Source of the DNA: CAZU01 sp045637985
GTDB lineage: Bacteria > Pseudomonadota > Alphaproteobacteria > RF32 > CAG-239
Direction of reading: 5' to 3'
DNA length: 64,000 nt
NCBI GenBank assembly: GCA_045637985.1
Contig: JAZUAM010000024.1
Location: 1 to 64,000 of the forward strand
Each line of letters opens with the position of its first letter. Within the stretch, counting starts at the first letter, position 1. The position numbers and the translations under genes are program-made. This document shows, one piece after another, positions 43,284-52,551 of the stretch. The notes under the pieces were generated by a model, which ran no database searches, was not told the origin of the DNA, and saw only the letters and a program-made list of their open reading frames with translations.

Positions 43284-43288
43284 GAAAC

Positions 43289-44926
43289 TTAATGTTCGGA
43301 AAACTCTTTGATATCATTCGGAAAATTGATATCAATGAGTTTTTTCTTGTCTTTAATTTCAATCTGTTGCGTATAATCCGAATGCTCAGCAAAAACTGTT
43401 CTGAATGCCGCATTTTCCGGTACAATATCTGCTTTATCATACAAAGATTTGCTCCATAAAACAGGATTACTTTTTATCCCTTTATTAGCCAATACACATA
43501 CTTGTTTTTCTTTTGTGATATCAAATTTTGATATCAGTTTGTTGAGTTCTGAGGCTGTAATATTCGGCATATCCGCCGGAAGCAATATAGCCCCTTCGCA
43601 TGATGAAGGTATCGACTTAAGTCCTAAATTTATTGATGTTTTTATTCCTGAAGCAAATGATTGATTATATATTACATTAACATCAAGCTTTGACAAATAT
43701 TCTTCCATTTCTTCGTTGCGATGTCCGGTTATAACAAATACCGGCTTGGCATTTGATGCTATAGCCGCGTTAACCGCATACATAAACAACGGGGTTTTGC
43801 TTTTGTCTTCAACCAACAATTTACTTGCTCCGGATCTTCGACCTTGTCCGGCGGCCAAAACAACAATACCAATGTTTGCTTTTTGTGATGATGTCGATTT
43901 TTTTGTCGGCATTATTAATTTATCAAATATTTTTTCTGAAATTTGATTTGTTTCGACAAGTTCTGCAGACTGCTTGTTGTTAAACAGTGCTTCAGTTAAA
44001 TGCTCCTTGTATATTGCCGTCCTGATAAAATTGTCAATTTCTGAAGTATCAATATCATCATAAGCAACGGGAAGTGATATTACCTTTATTTTGCCCTTTT
44101 GAGATATCATAAAATCGGATGCTCCCACTATCGGAACGGAGTAACTGACAATATCATCAACAGATTGTTTTAACGCTGTCGCAATTACATCATCCCTGCC
44201 GGAAGATTTTAAAGGACTTAAAACAAAAACAACATCAGCTCCGGTTGAATATGCATCGAACAAAGAATCAGACAAATTATCTTTGTTGTATGTGCTGCTG
44301 ATTTCTTTAATAAAGTTTATTCCGGTATCATTAAGATTGGTAATCAATTTCATTACTATTGAAGTAAATTTATGATTTTCAGCTTCGTCATTAAATAAAT
44401 GGGGATATACCAACACCGCTTTAGGATTGACAAAATCTATTACATTGAGTAACTGCAGATTACCTGATAATTTAAATATCATATCATTGATATCATTTTC
44501 ACTGACTAACGGTGTTGTAATTTCTAATTCTGCAACTACATCACCTTTTTTTACCAAACTGTGTGGGGCAATGGTGTTTAAAATGATGTTTTCGTTAAAA
44601 TTATTGAACTTATTAAGACGATTTTTATCTAAAGCAAAAACACCATCTACAGCAGAAACAATACGACAGATACCGTCTTTTTCAACCACATATCCAATTC
44701 CGCTTCCACTAACTTGGGCTGCAATTTGTTTTAATGCCGTTTTATATTCAATATCACCGTCTTCAAATATTGCACCAAAAATTGTGGTTAAACCAAACAT
44801 TTTGAATATAATGATATCTTCGGGTGTGATTTTATGTCCTTTGGGAAAATGTTTTTCTCCAAAATACATATCATTGCATAAAATCATTCCCGAAGATCTG
44901 CTGATATTTGATTGTTTATATCGCAT
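43289..44926 (-). CDS. Molybdopterin-binding / MobA-like nucleotidyltransferase fusion
   Basis: This 545-residue protein joins two parts. Residues 1-330 resemble molybdopterin-binding MoeA/MoaB-related proteins (FPKGHKITPEDIIIFKMFG, ADVVFVLSPLKSSGRDDVI, SVPIVGASDF). Residues about 350-540 form a MobA/MocA-type NTP transferase with VVLAAGQGRRSGASKLL, GHRNEEMEEYL and ILLPADMPNIT. Such fusions are known and are annotated as molybdopterin cofactor or NTP-transferase family proteins. No other cofactor genes are near. It lies between mrp (convergent) and the flagellar operon and may be transcribed with flgL, which stops 21 bases upstream. Confidence 0.85.
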   Translation of the reverse strand: MRYKQSNISRSSGMILCNDMYFGEKHFPKGHKITPEDIIIFKMFGLTTIFGAIFEDGDIEYKTALKQIAAQVSGSGIGYVVEKDGICRIVSAVDGVFALDKNRLNKFNNFNENIILNTIAPHSLVKKGDVVAELEITTPLVSENDINDMIFKLSGNLQLLNVIDFVNPKAVLVYPHLFNDEAENHKFTSIVMKLITNLNDTGINFIKEISSTYNKDNLSDSLFDAYSTGADVVFVLSPLKSSGRDDVIATALKQSVDDIVSYSVPIVGASDFMISQKGKIKVISLPVAYDDIDTSEIDNFIRTAIYKEHLTEALFNNKQSAELVETNQISEKIFDKLIMPTKKSTSSQKANIGIVVLAAGQGRRSGASKLLVEDKSKTPLFMYAVNAAIASNAKPVFVITGHRNEEMEEYLSKLDVNVIYNQSFASGIKTSINLGLKSIPSSCEGAILLPADMPNITASELNKLISKFDITKEKQVCVLANKGIKSNPVLWSKSLYDKADIVPENAAFRTVFAEHSDYTQQIEIKDKKKLIDINFPNDIKEFSEH

Positions 44927-44947
44927 TGTTTATTTCGACTTCCTCAA

Positions 44948-46570
44948 CTAGTCAATATAGTTTAATAACGACAAATTCAATGCACTTGTTAATACCTGAT
45001 ATGAAGCTTCCAATGAATTTTGTGCGGCCAATAATTTAACTGTTGCTTCGGTTTTATCTACGTTTTTGATGGAATATACACTATCTTCCAAATTACTCTG
45101 CACTGCCTCCAAACTTGTTTGAACATTATTCAATGTAACATAATTGGCCGATATTTTGGCAATAACAACAGACATTGTTTCATTTTTGCCGGAAGTTGCT
45201 TTGCCGTTATTATCAATTGCAGATTGCAGTAGATCCATCGCCGAGTTAACCAATTGGTTGACTTCGTCAGCATTTACAACATTACCGTCATCATCTGTTT
45301 GTATCATATTGCCTTGAGCTATCATTCCGAATGCCCTGAACAATTTGTCAAAAACACTGTCATTGGCACTGATATCCATAGTGATACTTTGGTTGTCAGA
45401 AACTCTGAAGACTTCTGTTGCAGAACCTCCGACATAATAGCTTTCGGATTTTATCTCCCATTTTGATTCTACCGGAATCTCTATCGGAGTAGTATCAATA
45501 TCCGCCGGAAAATAACTTGGATCCGCAGTAACCAATAAATCTCCGTTATCTTTGATACCGACAACCTGCATGGTAGGAGATACGTTATTGCTACCACTAA
45601 AATTAACAACACTGCCAACAGTAAAAGAGGTGCTGATTGTTACCGGATTGGCGCCATTTAAGCCGTTAGTGTATGTTGCATCGGCCTGTACCGGTGTTTC
45701 GTCGGAAAATGTTATTGTTTTGCCGTCTGCCGAAACAGAATCAACAATATAGGCTTTTTGATTTCCGGCTCCATCATTGAGAATTAGGGTATCCCCTGCT
45801 CCAATGGAATTAAAAGCTCCTCTGATATCGGACTTTAATGTATTATCAAGAGCAGACAAAGTTAAGTCTCCTGTGGTTGCTTCACTTCCGGTTACAACCG
45901 GGGAAAGAAAACCATTTTCTGCGGATAATATAAACCCATTATCCGGTGCATCAACGTCGGTATTTTTGCTGATTGTCAATTTTCCGCTATCGGCAGCGGT
46001 TGCCACACGGTTTGCTAAAGCAGCATTGTCGGTTGTCGGATATTTTATGTTTATGCCGTCATAATAACTTTGGAACTCTTCAAGCGAGGTGTATTTAAAC
46101 TGTGTCGGAGCTGATGACGAACCGGCACCAAATATATATTTGCCCCCGACAGAGTTGTTTAATCCGTCTGACAACAAAGACATTGCCGAATACGCAACGG
46201 TTTGAAGTTCGGTAACCGAAGATGCTGCTTCGGTGTTTATCGGTTTTCCGTCAGTTAAGTCTGACAATGCCGACAAAGCATTATTTAATTGGCTTTTGAA
46301 TGAACTTACGGAATCTTCAATCGTTTCCATTATTGTGCTTTGAGCCGTAATGGTTGTATTGAGGTTAACATTATTCGTCATAAAATTTTGCGTAACATTC
46401 AATGATGCTTCCATACTGACAATGTTGGAAGATGTCATACCATAACCGGCATAGTTAGCATATTTAATACCGGTAGTGGCTTGATAACTGTATGTATCAA
46501 CCATTGATTTTGTTTTCATACTGGTATTAAGTAAGTTCATATAATTTGCATATGTAGGAACACGTGTCAT
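44948..46570 (-). CDS. flgL: Flagellar hook-filament junction protein FlgL
   Basis: FlgL joins hook to filament. The 540-residue protein has flagellin-like ends: an N-terminal helix pair with TTGIKYANYAGYGMTSSN, and a C-terminal helix with AQNSLEASYQVLTSALNLSLLNYID. The centre is a long Thr/Ser/Asp-rich variable domain. It is longer than enteric FlgL (about 317), which agrees with alphaproteobacterial versions. It is the last gene of flgI–flgJ–flgN–flgK–flgL and starts 19 bases behind flgK. Confidence 0.9.
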   Translation of the reverse strand: MTRVPTYANYMNLLNTSMKTKSMVDTYSYQATTGIKYANYAGYGMTSSNIVSMEASLNVTQNFMTNNVNLNTTITAQSTIMETIEDSVSSFKSQLNNALSALSDLTDGKPINTEAASSVTELQTVAYSAMSLLSDGLNNSVGGKYIFGAGSSSAPTQFKYTSLEEFQSYYDGINIKYPTTDNAALANRVATAADSGKLTISKNTDVDAPDNGFILSAENGFLSPVVTGSEATTGDLTLSALDNTLKSDIRGAFNSIGAGDTLILNDGAGNQKAYIVDSVSADGKTITFSDETPVQADATYTNGLNGANPVTISTSFTVGSVVNFSGSNNVSPTMQVVGIKDNGDLLVTADPSYFPADIDTTPIEIPVESKWEIKSESYYVGGSATEVFRVSDNQSITMDISANDSVFDKLFRAFGMIAQGNMIQTDDDGNVVNADEVNQLVNSAMDLLQSAIDNNGKATSGKNETMSVVIAKISANYVTLNNVQTSLEAVQSNLEDSVYSIKNVDKTEATVKLLAAQNSLEASYQVLTSALNLSLLNYID

Positions 46571-46589
46571 TGTCTATTCCTCCTTTATT

Positions 46590-48764
46590 TTATACTAACC
46601 CCAACAATACGTCCAATATTTCCCTTGAAACGGTAAATACTTGAGCGCATGCGGCATAAGATTGTTGATAGATAAGCATCTGAGAAAGTTCTTCATCAAT
46701 ATCAATTCCCGAGATTTGAGCTTCTTTATAAGAGATAGCTTCCGTCAAAGAACTTTGGTACTCGTATGATGACTTGGCGGTATTGGTAAGACTTGCAACA
46801 TTACCGACAAATGTCGATGTAAAAGTAGATATAGTGGTTGTTGTTTTTGCCATATCTCCCGATTGCTTAAAAGTATGAGAATTGGTGAAAACTGCAGCCA
46901 ATTTATTAGCAATGTTATTTGATGCAGAATTAAGAACATATGTTCCTGATGCAGAATCAAAATCAGGCGAACCGCAAACAATCTTGTTGGCATTTTCGAT
47001 AATATCTTGTCTGACATTTATCGAAGCTGAATAACCGCAATTTGATACTCCCATCTCAAGCTTTTCAAAAACACCACCGCCGGCTGTTTCGGCTATTTCA
47101 AGCTGAGCGCCTTCAAGGCTTTCTATTCTGAGCATATAACCGTCGCCATTGGCAATCAAAGAAGCTTTAATATGAGTATTTAAATCTTCATTGGTGTTTA
47201 TCTCGTTGGCAATATCCTGAATAGTCATTGACTTTGTTATGGTTACGGAACCATAGTCAAAACCATTTATCGAATCAGAAAAACTCCAAGTTGTTGGAGC
47301 GTTTACGCCCACAGCAGTTTTACTGTTAACAACTTTAGAATCATAAATATATTCATTCTGATTAACGGCAAAGAAATTATTTAGACCGAAAAAGTTTGAA
47401 AAACCTTGGTCTGTGGTATCGTAAATACCGTCACCATTCACATCAAAACTTATGGTTACGTCTTGCGGTGTAGAACCGGCGTTTGATGTCGTTTCATCAA
47501 CAATAGAGATTGTATAACTGCTGTCGCCGGTATCAATAACCAAATGATTGTTGCCATCCATTTTTACAACAGCATCAGTCAAACCTGCTTTGGTTTGCAT
47601 CCATTTTTGGATTTCTGACATCATAGTATCAAGATTTCCTTCTTTGAAACCAATATCTCCAACCAAACTTGCCGTATCAAACTGTTTGCCCTCTTCATCA
47701 AAAATTATAAACCGAACATCGCCGGAATCTATTTTGATGTTTTGGGTGTAATTACCATTTTTATCGGCAATAAATGTTGAGGTACCTACCATCTCGGACG
47801 GCATATTAGGATAAGCTGTTCCTTGGTTGTGAACGGCATTGATATTATCATATAATATTTTTGATAATTCATCCAGTTGACTTTGTAATGACGGAAGGGT
47901 TTTATCCCTTATTTCGATTAAACCGCCGACAGAACCACCGGTTATTTGTGATGTGATATCTTTGCCGTCAACATAAATACCGAGTATGTTGCCGCTATCG
48001 TAACTGTTGTCAGCTCCGACTTGAGCCAATGCCGAATGAGATAATTCATGAACTTCGTTGTCAAGCAACATAACACCAGTAGTGGTTTGAACTACTACCG
48101 CTCCGGTATCACGAGTATAGTATGTAACATTCATATATGTGCTTAATTCGCGCAATGCTTCATCTCGTTGATCCTGCAGATTGGCAACCCCATCTCGCCC
48201 CAAAACAGTATATTTGACAATTTCGGTGTTTAACTCATCAATTCTGTTGAGCAATGAATTTACACCGGTTACTGCGCCGTTAATCTCCATATCGGCATTA
48301 CCGCGCAAACTTTGAATATTGGTTGATAAATAATTTAGTTTTGATGTTAATGCCTGAGCATTACTGAGTAATTCATAACGAGATGCCGCAGATGTAACAT
48401 TGGTCGAAAATGTTTCAAATGCGCTTTGCAAATTACCGACATTTGCCGCAACAGAATTGCCCCCTTCCGTGGTTCCCATAAAAGTGTCCATCTGGCTGAG
48501 ATATTTATGCTGTGATGACAATGATAATGTTTCGGCATTTGATGAAAGATAATTTTTGAGTAAGCTTTCATCTACCGTACGTTGAGTCGTACCTATTGTT
48601 ACGCCCATAGTATTACCGGCTGCAACCAAAGCTGACTGAGCTGCAGTTTTGCGGGTATATCCTTTGGTATCGACATTGGCGATATTGTTGCCGATTATTT
48701 CTAACTGTGATTGCGCGACCTTCATTCCTGATATTGCACTGGATAAACTGCTGATTAAAGCCAT
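46590..48764 (-). CDS. flgK: Flagellar hook-associated protein FlgK
   Basis: FlgK (HAP1) is the first hook-filament junction protein. The 724-residue protein has the rod/hook N-terminal signature SSAISGMKVAQSQLEIIGNNIANVDTKGYT (written here as motif at 7-36), a long central region, and the C-terminal helix with EELSQMLIYQQSYAACAQVFTVSREILDVLLG. Exported through the flagellar type III apparatus, it has no cleaved signal. It stands between flgN (its chaperone) and flgL. Confidence 0.94.
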   Translation of the reverse strand: MALISSLSSAISGMKVAQSQLEIIGNNIANVDTKGYTRKTAAQSALVAAGNTMGVTIGTTQRTVDESLLKNYLSSNAETLSLSSQHKYLSQMDTFMGTTEGGNSVAANVGNLQSAFETFSTNVTSAASRYELLSNAQALTSKLNYLSTNIQSLRGNADMEINGAVTGVNSLLNRIDELNTEIVKYTVLGRDGVANLQDQRDEALRELSTYMNVTYYTRDTGAVVVQTTTGVMLLDNEVHELSHSALAQVGADNSYDSGNILGIYVDGKDITSQITGGSVGGLIEIRDKTLPSLQSQLDELSKILYDNINAVHNQGTAYPNMPSEMVGTSTFIADKNGNYTQNIKIDSGDVRFIIFDEEGKQFDTASLVGDIGFKEGNLDTMMSEIQKWMQTKAGLTDAVVKMDGNNHLVIDTGDSSYTISIVDETTSNAGSTPQDVTISFDVNGDGIYDTTDQGFSNFFGLNNFFAVNQNEYIYDSKVVNSKTAVGVNAPTTWSFSDSINGFDYGSVTITKSMTIQDIANEINTNEDLNTHIKASLIANGDGYMLRIESLEGAQLEIAETAGGGVFEKLEMGVSNCGYSASINVRQDIIENANKIVCGSPDFDSASGTYVLNSASNNIANKLAAVFTNSHTFKQSGDMAKTTTTISTFTSTFVGNVASLTNTAKSSYEYQSSLTEAISYKEAQISGIDIDEELSQMLIYQQSYAACAQVFTVSREILDVLLGLV

Positions 48765-48775
48765 GATACTTCTCC

Positions 48776-49228
48776 TTATAGCGTACGGTTAAACGCTAAT
48801 GCGTTATAATTGTTGCCCAACGGAGTGTAGTTTCCGTGTGATCCGTATGAGGTAGCGTTGGAATTGTTGGTTACTTTTGCGATGTTAACAATCGTATCCA
48901 TAACCCTTTTGCCCGCTTCCATTCTGGTTTTTAACAAAAGTTCGTTGGTTTTCAAACCATTGTCTAATTCTTTAGATAATTCTTTCAGTTCTTCTTTAAG
49001 CGGCGTTTCAACAGCTGATATTGAAGATCTGTTTTTTATAAAAAAGGCACTCAATGAACGGTATGCCGCCACTGTTTTCAATTTTTGTTCATATAGTGAT
49101 TTTACCATTTTGACATCATTGTTTTTTAAGGCTTCATTTTCCTTATTAATTACAGTTGTAAAGCCCGTAACAATCTGTTTCATCATTTCCATTTTACTTA
49201 GGATTTCTTGTGTTTGTAATTCTTCCAT
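48776..49228 (-). CDS. flgN: FlgN-like flagellar export chaperone
   Basis: This 150-residue helical protein has a FlgN-like pattern: an N-terminal coiled coil (KMEMMKQIVTGFTTVINKENEALKN) and a following helix (KSLYEQKLKTVAAYRSL). The C-terminus is Asn/Gly-rich and flexible (NNSNATSYGSHGNYTPL). FlgN holds FlgK and FlgL before export, and the gene lies directly upstream of flgK, 12 bases away. Sequence conservation is weak, so context counts for most of the call. Confidence 0.75.
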   Translation of the reverse strand: MEELQTQEILSKMEMMKQIVTGFTTVINKENEALKNNDVKMVKSLYEQKLKTVAAYRSLSAFFIKNRSSISAVETPLKEELKELSKELDNGLKTNELLLKTRMEAGKRVMDTIVNIAKVTNNSNATSYGSHGNYTPLGNNYNALAFNRTL

Positions 49229-49239
49229 AGCACACCTCC

Positions 49240-49557
49240 CTATATGTTAAACTTCTGTTCATTTGATGCTTCCTGCATTTGCAAAACAGCATTCATTACA
49301 TAATCTTTCACCCCTATGGTACCGATTTTGGCCATTTCTTTACCGTATTCATCCAACAATAATGAACGATAAATTTTTTCGGCATGGCCTCCACCGAATA
49401 TTCCGTCCGTAGATACACCTTCAAACATACTTTCCATCATACGTGTGAGGAAAAATGCTTCAAAATTCTCAGCACCTTCTTCAATTTTTTTAGAATTAAT
49501 ATCTGGTTGGTAAGAAGTTGCCTGAAAAAAAGCATTTGTGATATTCAAATTTTCCAT
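49240..49557 (-). CDS. flgJ: FlgJ-type rod-binding protein
   Basis: This 105-residue protein matches the N-terminal rod-binding domain of FlgJ: EGAENFEAFFLTRMMESMF, then FGGGHAEKIYRSLLLDEYGKEMAKIG. The C-terminal muramidase domain of enteric FlgJ is absent, as is usual in alphaproteobacteria. It lies 11 bases behind flgI and 11 bases before flgN. Confidence 0.9.
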   Translation of the reverse strand: MENLNITNAFFQATSYQPDINSKKIEEGAENFEAFFLTRMMESMFEGVSTDGIFGGGHAEKIYRSLLLDEYGKEMAKIGTIGVKDYVMNAVLQMQEASNEQKFNI

Positions 49558-49568
49558 AGCGCATCTCC

Positions 49569-50699
49569 TTAAATAACTTCTATCTCTGCCTGAAGCGCAC
49601 CGCTGGCCTTGATAGCCTGTAAAATACTTATCAAATCACGCGGGGTAACGCCCAATGCATTCAGTCCGTCAACCAATTCTTGAAGATTGATACCTGTATC
49701 AAGAACTTGCATTTTGGCTTCGGTATCTTCTTCTATTTCGATAATATCGGTATCAACAACTATTTGTTCTCCCAAGGTAAACGGTTCCGGTTGAGATACA
49801 AAAGGAATATTTGTAATCTTGATAGTCAAATTGCCCTGAGCTATTGCCAAACGATTGATTTTTACATCTTTACCGATAACAACAATGCCGGAACTTTCAT
49901 CAATAACAACCTTAGCTACGGTATCAGGCTGAACTTGTAATTGTTCAACTCTGGTCATTAAATCAACAATCCTGTTTTGATAATTTTCGGGAATTGTCAT
50001 TGTAACCGTTCCGGGGTCAATAGCTTGAGCAATGGATGTTCCCATCATGGCATTAATTGCATCGGCAATACGACGTGATGTTGTGAAATCCGGATTACGC
50101 AAAGCAATGTTCATTGTTTCGATACTGTTAAGCTCAAAATTTATTTCACGCTCAATGATTGCTCCACTGGCAATACGACCGGATGTAGGAACACCTTTTA
50201 CAACTGATGAACCTTGATTTTGATTGCCGGCAGCAACAGCTCCGGTGGCAACAGTACCTTGAGCAACAGCATAAACTTCGCCATCAGCACCTTTGAGCGG
50301 AGTTGCTATTAATGTTCCGCCTAACAAATTTTTGGCATCTCCCAAAGCCGAAACAGTAACATCAATACGTGAGCCTTGACGCGCAAACGCAGGCAGATTT
50401 GCGGTTACCATAACTGCGGCAATATTTTTGGCTTTGATTTGACCGTCACGAGCATTTACGCCAACCTGATCCAACATTGAAATCAAACTTTCTTTAGCAA
50501 AATCGACTGATTTTATATTATCACCGGTACCATTAAGACCAACTATAAGACCATAGCCGACCAATTGGTTGTCTCTGATACCTTCAAAATCAGCAATATC
50601 TTTGATACGAGATACGGCAAATGCAGGATTAACTCCTATCAAATTGCCGATGACCGCACCGGTTATAGCTAATGTTTTCAATACTTTCACAAGTTTCAT
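49569..50699 (-). CDS. flgI: Flagellar P-ring protein FlgI
   Basis: FlgI forms the P-ring in the peptidoglycan layer. The 376-residue protein has a signal peptide (MKLVKVLKTLAITGAVIGN...AFA, from ATG 50699). The family signatures are RIKDIADFEGIRDNQLVGYGLIVGLNGTGD, GGTLIATPLKGADGEVYAVAQG and VVIDESSGIVVIGKDVKINRLAI. The frame continues 27 codons upstream but begins with an odd basic stretch; the signal peptide decides the start. It opens the leftward flagellar run. The L-ring and basal-body genes are not in this window. Confidence 0.94.
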   Translation of the reverse strand: MKLVKVLKTLAITGAVIGNLIGVNPAFAVSRIKDIADFEGIRDNQLVGYGLIVGLNGTGDNIKSVDFAKESLISMLDQVGVNARDGQIKAKNIAAVMVTANLPAFARQGSRIDVTVSALGDAKNLLGGTLIATPLKGADGEVYAVAQGTVATGAVAAGNQNQGSSVVKGVPTSGRIASGAIIEREINFELNSIETMNIALRNPDFTTSRRIADAINAMMGTSIAQAIDPGTVTMTIPENYQNRIVDLMTRVEQLQVQPDTVAKVVIDESSGIVVIGKDVKINRLAIAQGNLTIKITNIPFVSQPEPFTLGEQIVVDTDIIEIEEDTEAKMQVLDTGINLQELVDGLNALGVTPRDLISILQAIKASGALQAEIEVI

Positions 50700-50778
50700 C
50701 TCAAATTTTCCCCAAAATTTGTATGGTTTATCTCGGGGATATATATGCAATTTGCGTGCCATTTTTACCAATGATAAC

Positions 50779-50813
50779 AAAAAACGATTTAGCTTTGTGC
50801 TAAATCGTTTTTT
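50779..50813. terminator. Intrinsic terminator between the accessory array and flgI
   Basis: A 14-bp perfect stem (50779-50792 with 50800-50813, 7-base loop) has A/T runs on both sides. On the minus strand it ends the 50845 gene, so the cassette array and the flagellar operon are separate transcripts. Confidence 0.85.
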
Positions 50814-50844
50814 TAGAAAAGCTTTCGAAACTATTTTAAATTAG

Positions 50845-51078
50845 TCATTGCTTATTGATTTTTCTCTTAAAAGAAGCAAAAAACTCCTTTAATGTAAGAA
50901 CCATTAGCAGCAACCAAACCATAATCCCGATTACGGCTGGAATGAAGAAAATGAAACATAATATTTTCCAGTCTTTAATGATCGAGCCAATAAAGACAAA
51001 AATACATCCCGTCAAAACAGCCAGTGTAGCATGTAAAGGGTAATCGTCTACCAACTTGATTAATTTTTTCATAAGCAT
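50845..51078 (-). CDS. Small two-helix membrane protein (last member of the array)
   Basis: This 77-residue protein has two hydrophobic helices (about 16-33 and 39-61) with a basic tail (FKRKINKQ). No family was recognised. It is the only gene downstream of leader copy 1; the soluble partner expected between them is missing. By position it corresponds to the membrane members of the other cassettes. No clear ribosome binding site is seen; start could be Met1 or Met3. Confidence 0.5.
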   Translation of the reverse strand: MLMKKLIKLVDDYPLHATLAVLTGCIFVFIGSIIKDWKILCFIFFIPAVIGIMVWLLLMVLTLKEFFASFKRKINKQ

Positions 51079-51194
51079 AATTTTTTAATGTTCAATATAA
51101 TTGTTTTATTTAATGTGACTGATATATAATGTTTTACTTTTAAAATCAAATATTTTTTACTCATTTCTATAATAATTGTATTTTAAGCCTTTCA

Positions 51195-51300
51195 TAAAAA
51201 AAAGAGAAGTGAGTTTTTTGAAAACGCACTTCTCTGTTAAATTAATGATAAAAAAAATAGCGAGGATACAGACAGTTTGCCCACTTCCTCACAACACTTT
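51195..51300 (-). promoter_or_regulatory. Leader element copy 1 (tandem hairpins)
   Basis: On the minus strand an upstream hairpin (GTGAGGA 51292-51286 with TCCTCGC 51266-51260) is followed by a T-run. The downstream hairpin (AGAGAAGTG.../CACTTCTCT, 51235-51227 with 51211-51203) and another T-run come next. The familiar ATGAAAGG then follows, but only a 12-codon frame (MKGLKYNYYRNE) remains instead of the usual soluble gene. The apical part keeps the conserved GGGCAA.../GUCU stem. Confidence 0.7.
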
Positions 51301-51355
51301 TATTGTAAAAAAATATAAAACTTTGCAGGTCTTCATATTGCAAGTTTAACTTTTC

Positions 51356-51568
51356 TTAATATAATCTGTTTTTACATGATTGCTCACTTAATCCAGCAGA
51401 TATACATCCTTGAATAAATTGATTATCATAGGGCTGATTACTTTTTTCTACCATTAAGAAAAATGTAATAATGGCAACAATACTTATGATTATGAGCGAC
51501 AAAATAATCTTTATAAACAGAAAAACTGTTGAGACTGTTTTTTTTATTATTTGCTTATGGGTAATCAT
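51356..51568 (-). CDS. Small membrane protein with C-terminal Cys motif (paralogue 2)
   Basis: This roughly 70-residue protein has one membrane helix (about 15-40) and a C-terminal tail NQFIQGCISAGLSEQSCKNR. The tail matches its neighbour at 51612 in the pattern GC-x-x-AGLSE-x-x-CK, so the two are paralogues. The two Cys could form a disulfide outside the membrane. It follows the 51612 gene in the same cassette. A longer start at 51580 is possible, but its GAGG touches the ATG. Confidence 0.6.
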   Translation of the reverse strand: MITHKQIIKKTVSTVFLFIKIILSLIIISIVAIITFFLMVEKSNQPYDNQFIQGCISAGLSEQSCKNRLY

Positions 51569-51611
51569 AGTATTGTCCATCCTCTATTACAATGTTGTAC
51601 ACCGATAGTTT

Positions 51612-51836
51612 TTACTGAACCTTCTTTTTACAAGCACTTTCACTTAAACCTGCAGCCATACATCCATGAATAAAGCCCTCATTGTTAATATTTTTTTTAT
51701 GCTCAATTGGCAAAAAAGCAATAAATCCAATCATAATACCTGTAATTACAAGAACAAACAAAAAAATTATACTTTTAATCAGTGTGTTAATAAGTATTTC
51801 AATATTTTCTTTTAATATATTTTTGAATGAGTTCAT
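51612..51836 (-). CDS. Small membrane protein with C-terminal Cys motif (paralogue 1)
   Basis: This 74-residue protein has a membrane helix (about 20-45) and a tail GFIHGCMAAGLSESACKKKVQ, part of which repeats in the next gene. Its start overlaps the end of the soluble gene at 51799 by about 38 bases, which points to coupled translation. Such a small membrane partner next to a toxin-like gene would suit an immunity role, but that is inference. GGAG precedes the ATG at 51836. Confidence 0.65.
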   Translation of the reverse strand: MNSFKNILKENIEILINTLIKSIIFLFVLVITGIMIGFIAFLPIEHKKNINNEGFIHGCMAAGLSESACKKKVQ

Positions 51837-52539
51837 TGCAATCTCCATTCGGGTATTTACCGCCTAAAAAGCGACCTATCATGTTAGCATACTGATCCCC
51901 TATACTGCTGTCAAGTGTATTTGAGGCTGTTTCTCTATCATATGTTTCTCGAATATTTGATGCCAATTCTGCAATATCTGCTCCACCTTGACCATATTGT
52001 GATAACACACAATTAATATATGCATGTTTATATTTATCACTCAAATTTGCATTTTTTAAATTTTGATAATTATTTATTATATTGGGAATTGCCTTTGTTA
52101 CTGATATTCCATAATCAATAATATTCTGATATTGAGGTTGGTAATTTCCTTCATTCCTGACAACATTATCATAAACTTGTTTTCCTTCTGCGGCTGTTTC
52201 CCATATCTGCGGTTGAATATTATTTTGTATTTGTGATGTTGATGACAATGGTATCGGAGTAGCGGTATGTTTCATATTAGCGATATTGGAAGCAATATTT
52301 GAAATGCCGAAACCATAATTATTATCCGAACTGCCCCAAAAATTGGTACCATATTGCGGAAATTTATCTGTTATACCTAATGATTTGTATTGTTCCATAA
52401 GTTCATTTTCTCTTTTGGCACGAGCAAATTGATATTCTATTTCATCTCTTATATCAAAATCTTTATGATTGACACCATAACTGTCAATTCCATGTGTTCC
52501 TGTTTGGTAACCAAACGGCGAAATATATTGCGAATACAT
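51799..52539 (-). CDS. Polymorphic toxin-like soluble protein, array unit C
   Basis: This 246-residue protein starts MYSQYISPFGYQTGTHGIDS, with AAAGGAAAAGAGAAT before the ATG at 52539. Residues 1-105 are almost identical to the gene at 52881, with DNA identity above 90%. After SQIQN the sequences part. The C-terminal region has DKYKHAYINC...GGADIAELASNIRETYD, then DQYANMIGR, then NGDCNELIQKY. The pattern D-x-Y-x-H ... RE ... N-x-IGR ... C resembles a C-terminal domain of Rhs-type polymorphic toxins (recall). No signal peptide. A paired membrane gene overlaps its end. Confidence 0.6.
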   Translation of the reverse strand: MYSQYISPFGYQTGTHGIDSYGVNHKDFDIRDEIEYQFARAKRENELMEQYKSLGITDKFPQYGTNFWGSSDNNYGFGISNIASNIANMKHTATPIPLSSTSQIQNNIQPQIWETAAEGKQVYDNVVRNEGNYQPQYQNIIDYGISVTKAIPNIINNYQNLKNANLSDKYKHAYINCVLSQYGQGGADIAELASNIRETYDRETASNTLDSSIGDQYANMIGRFLGGKYPNGDCNELIQKYIKRKY

Positions 52540-52551
52540 ATTCTCTTTTCC

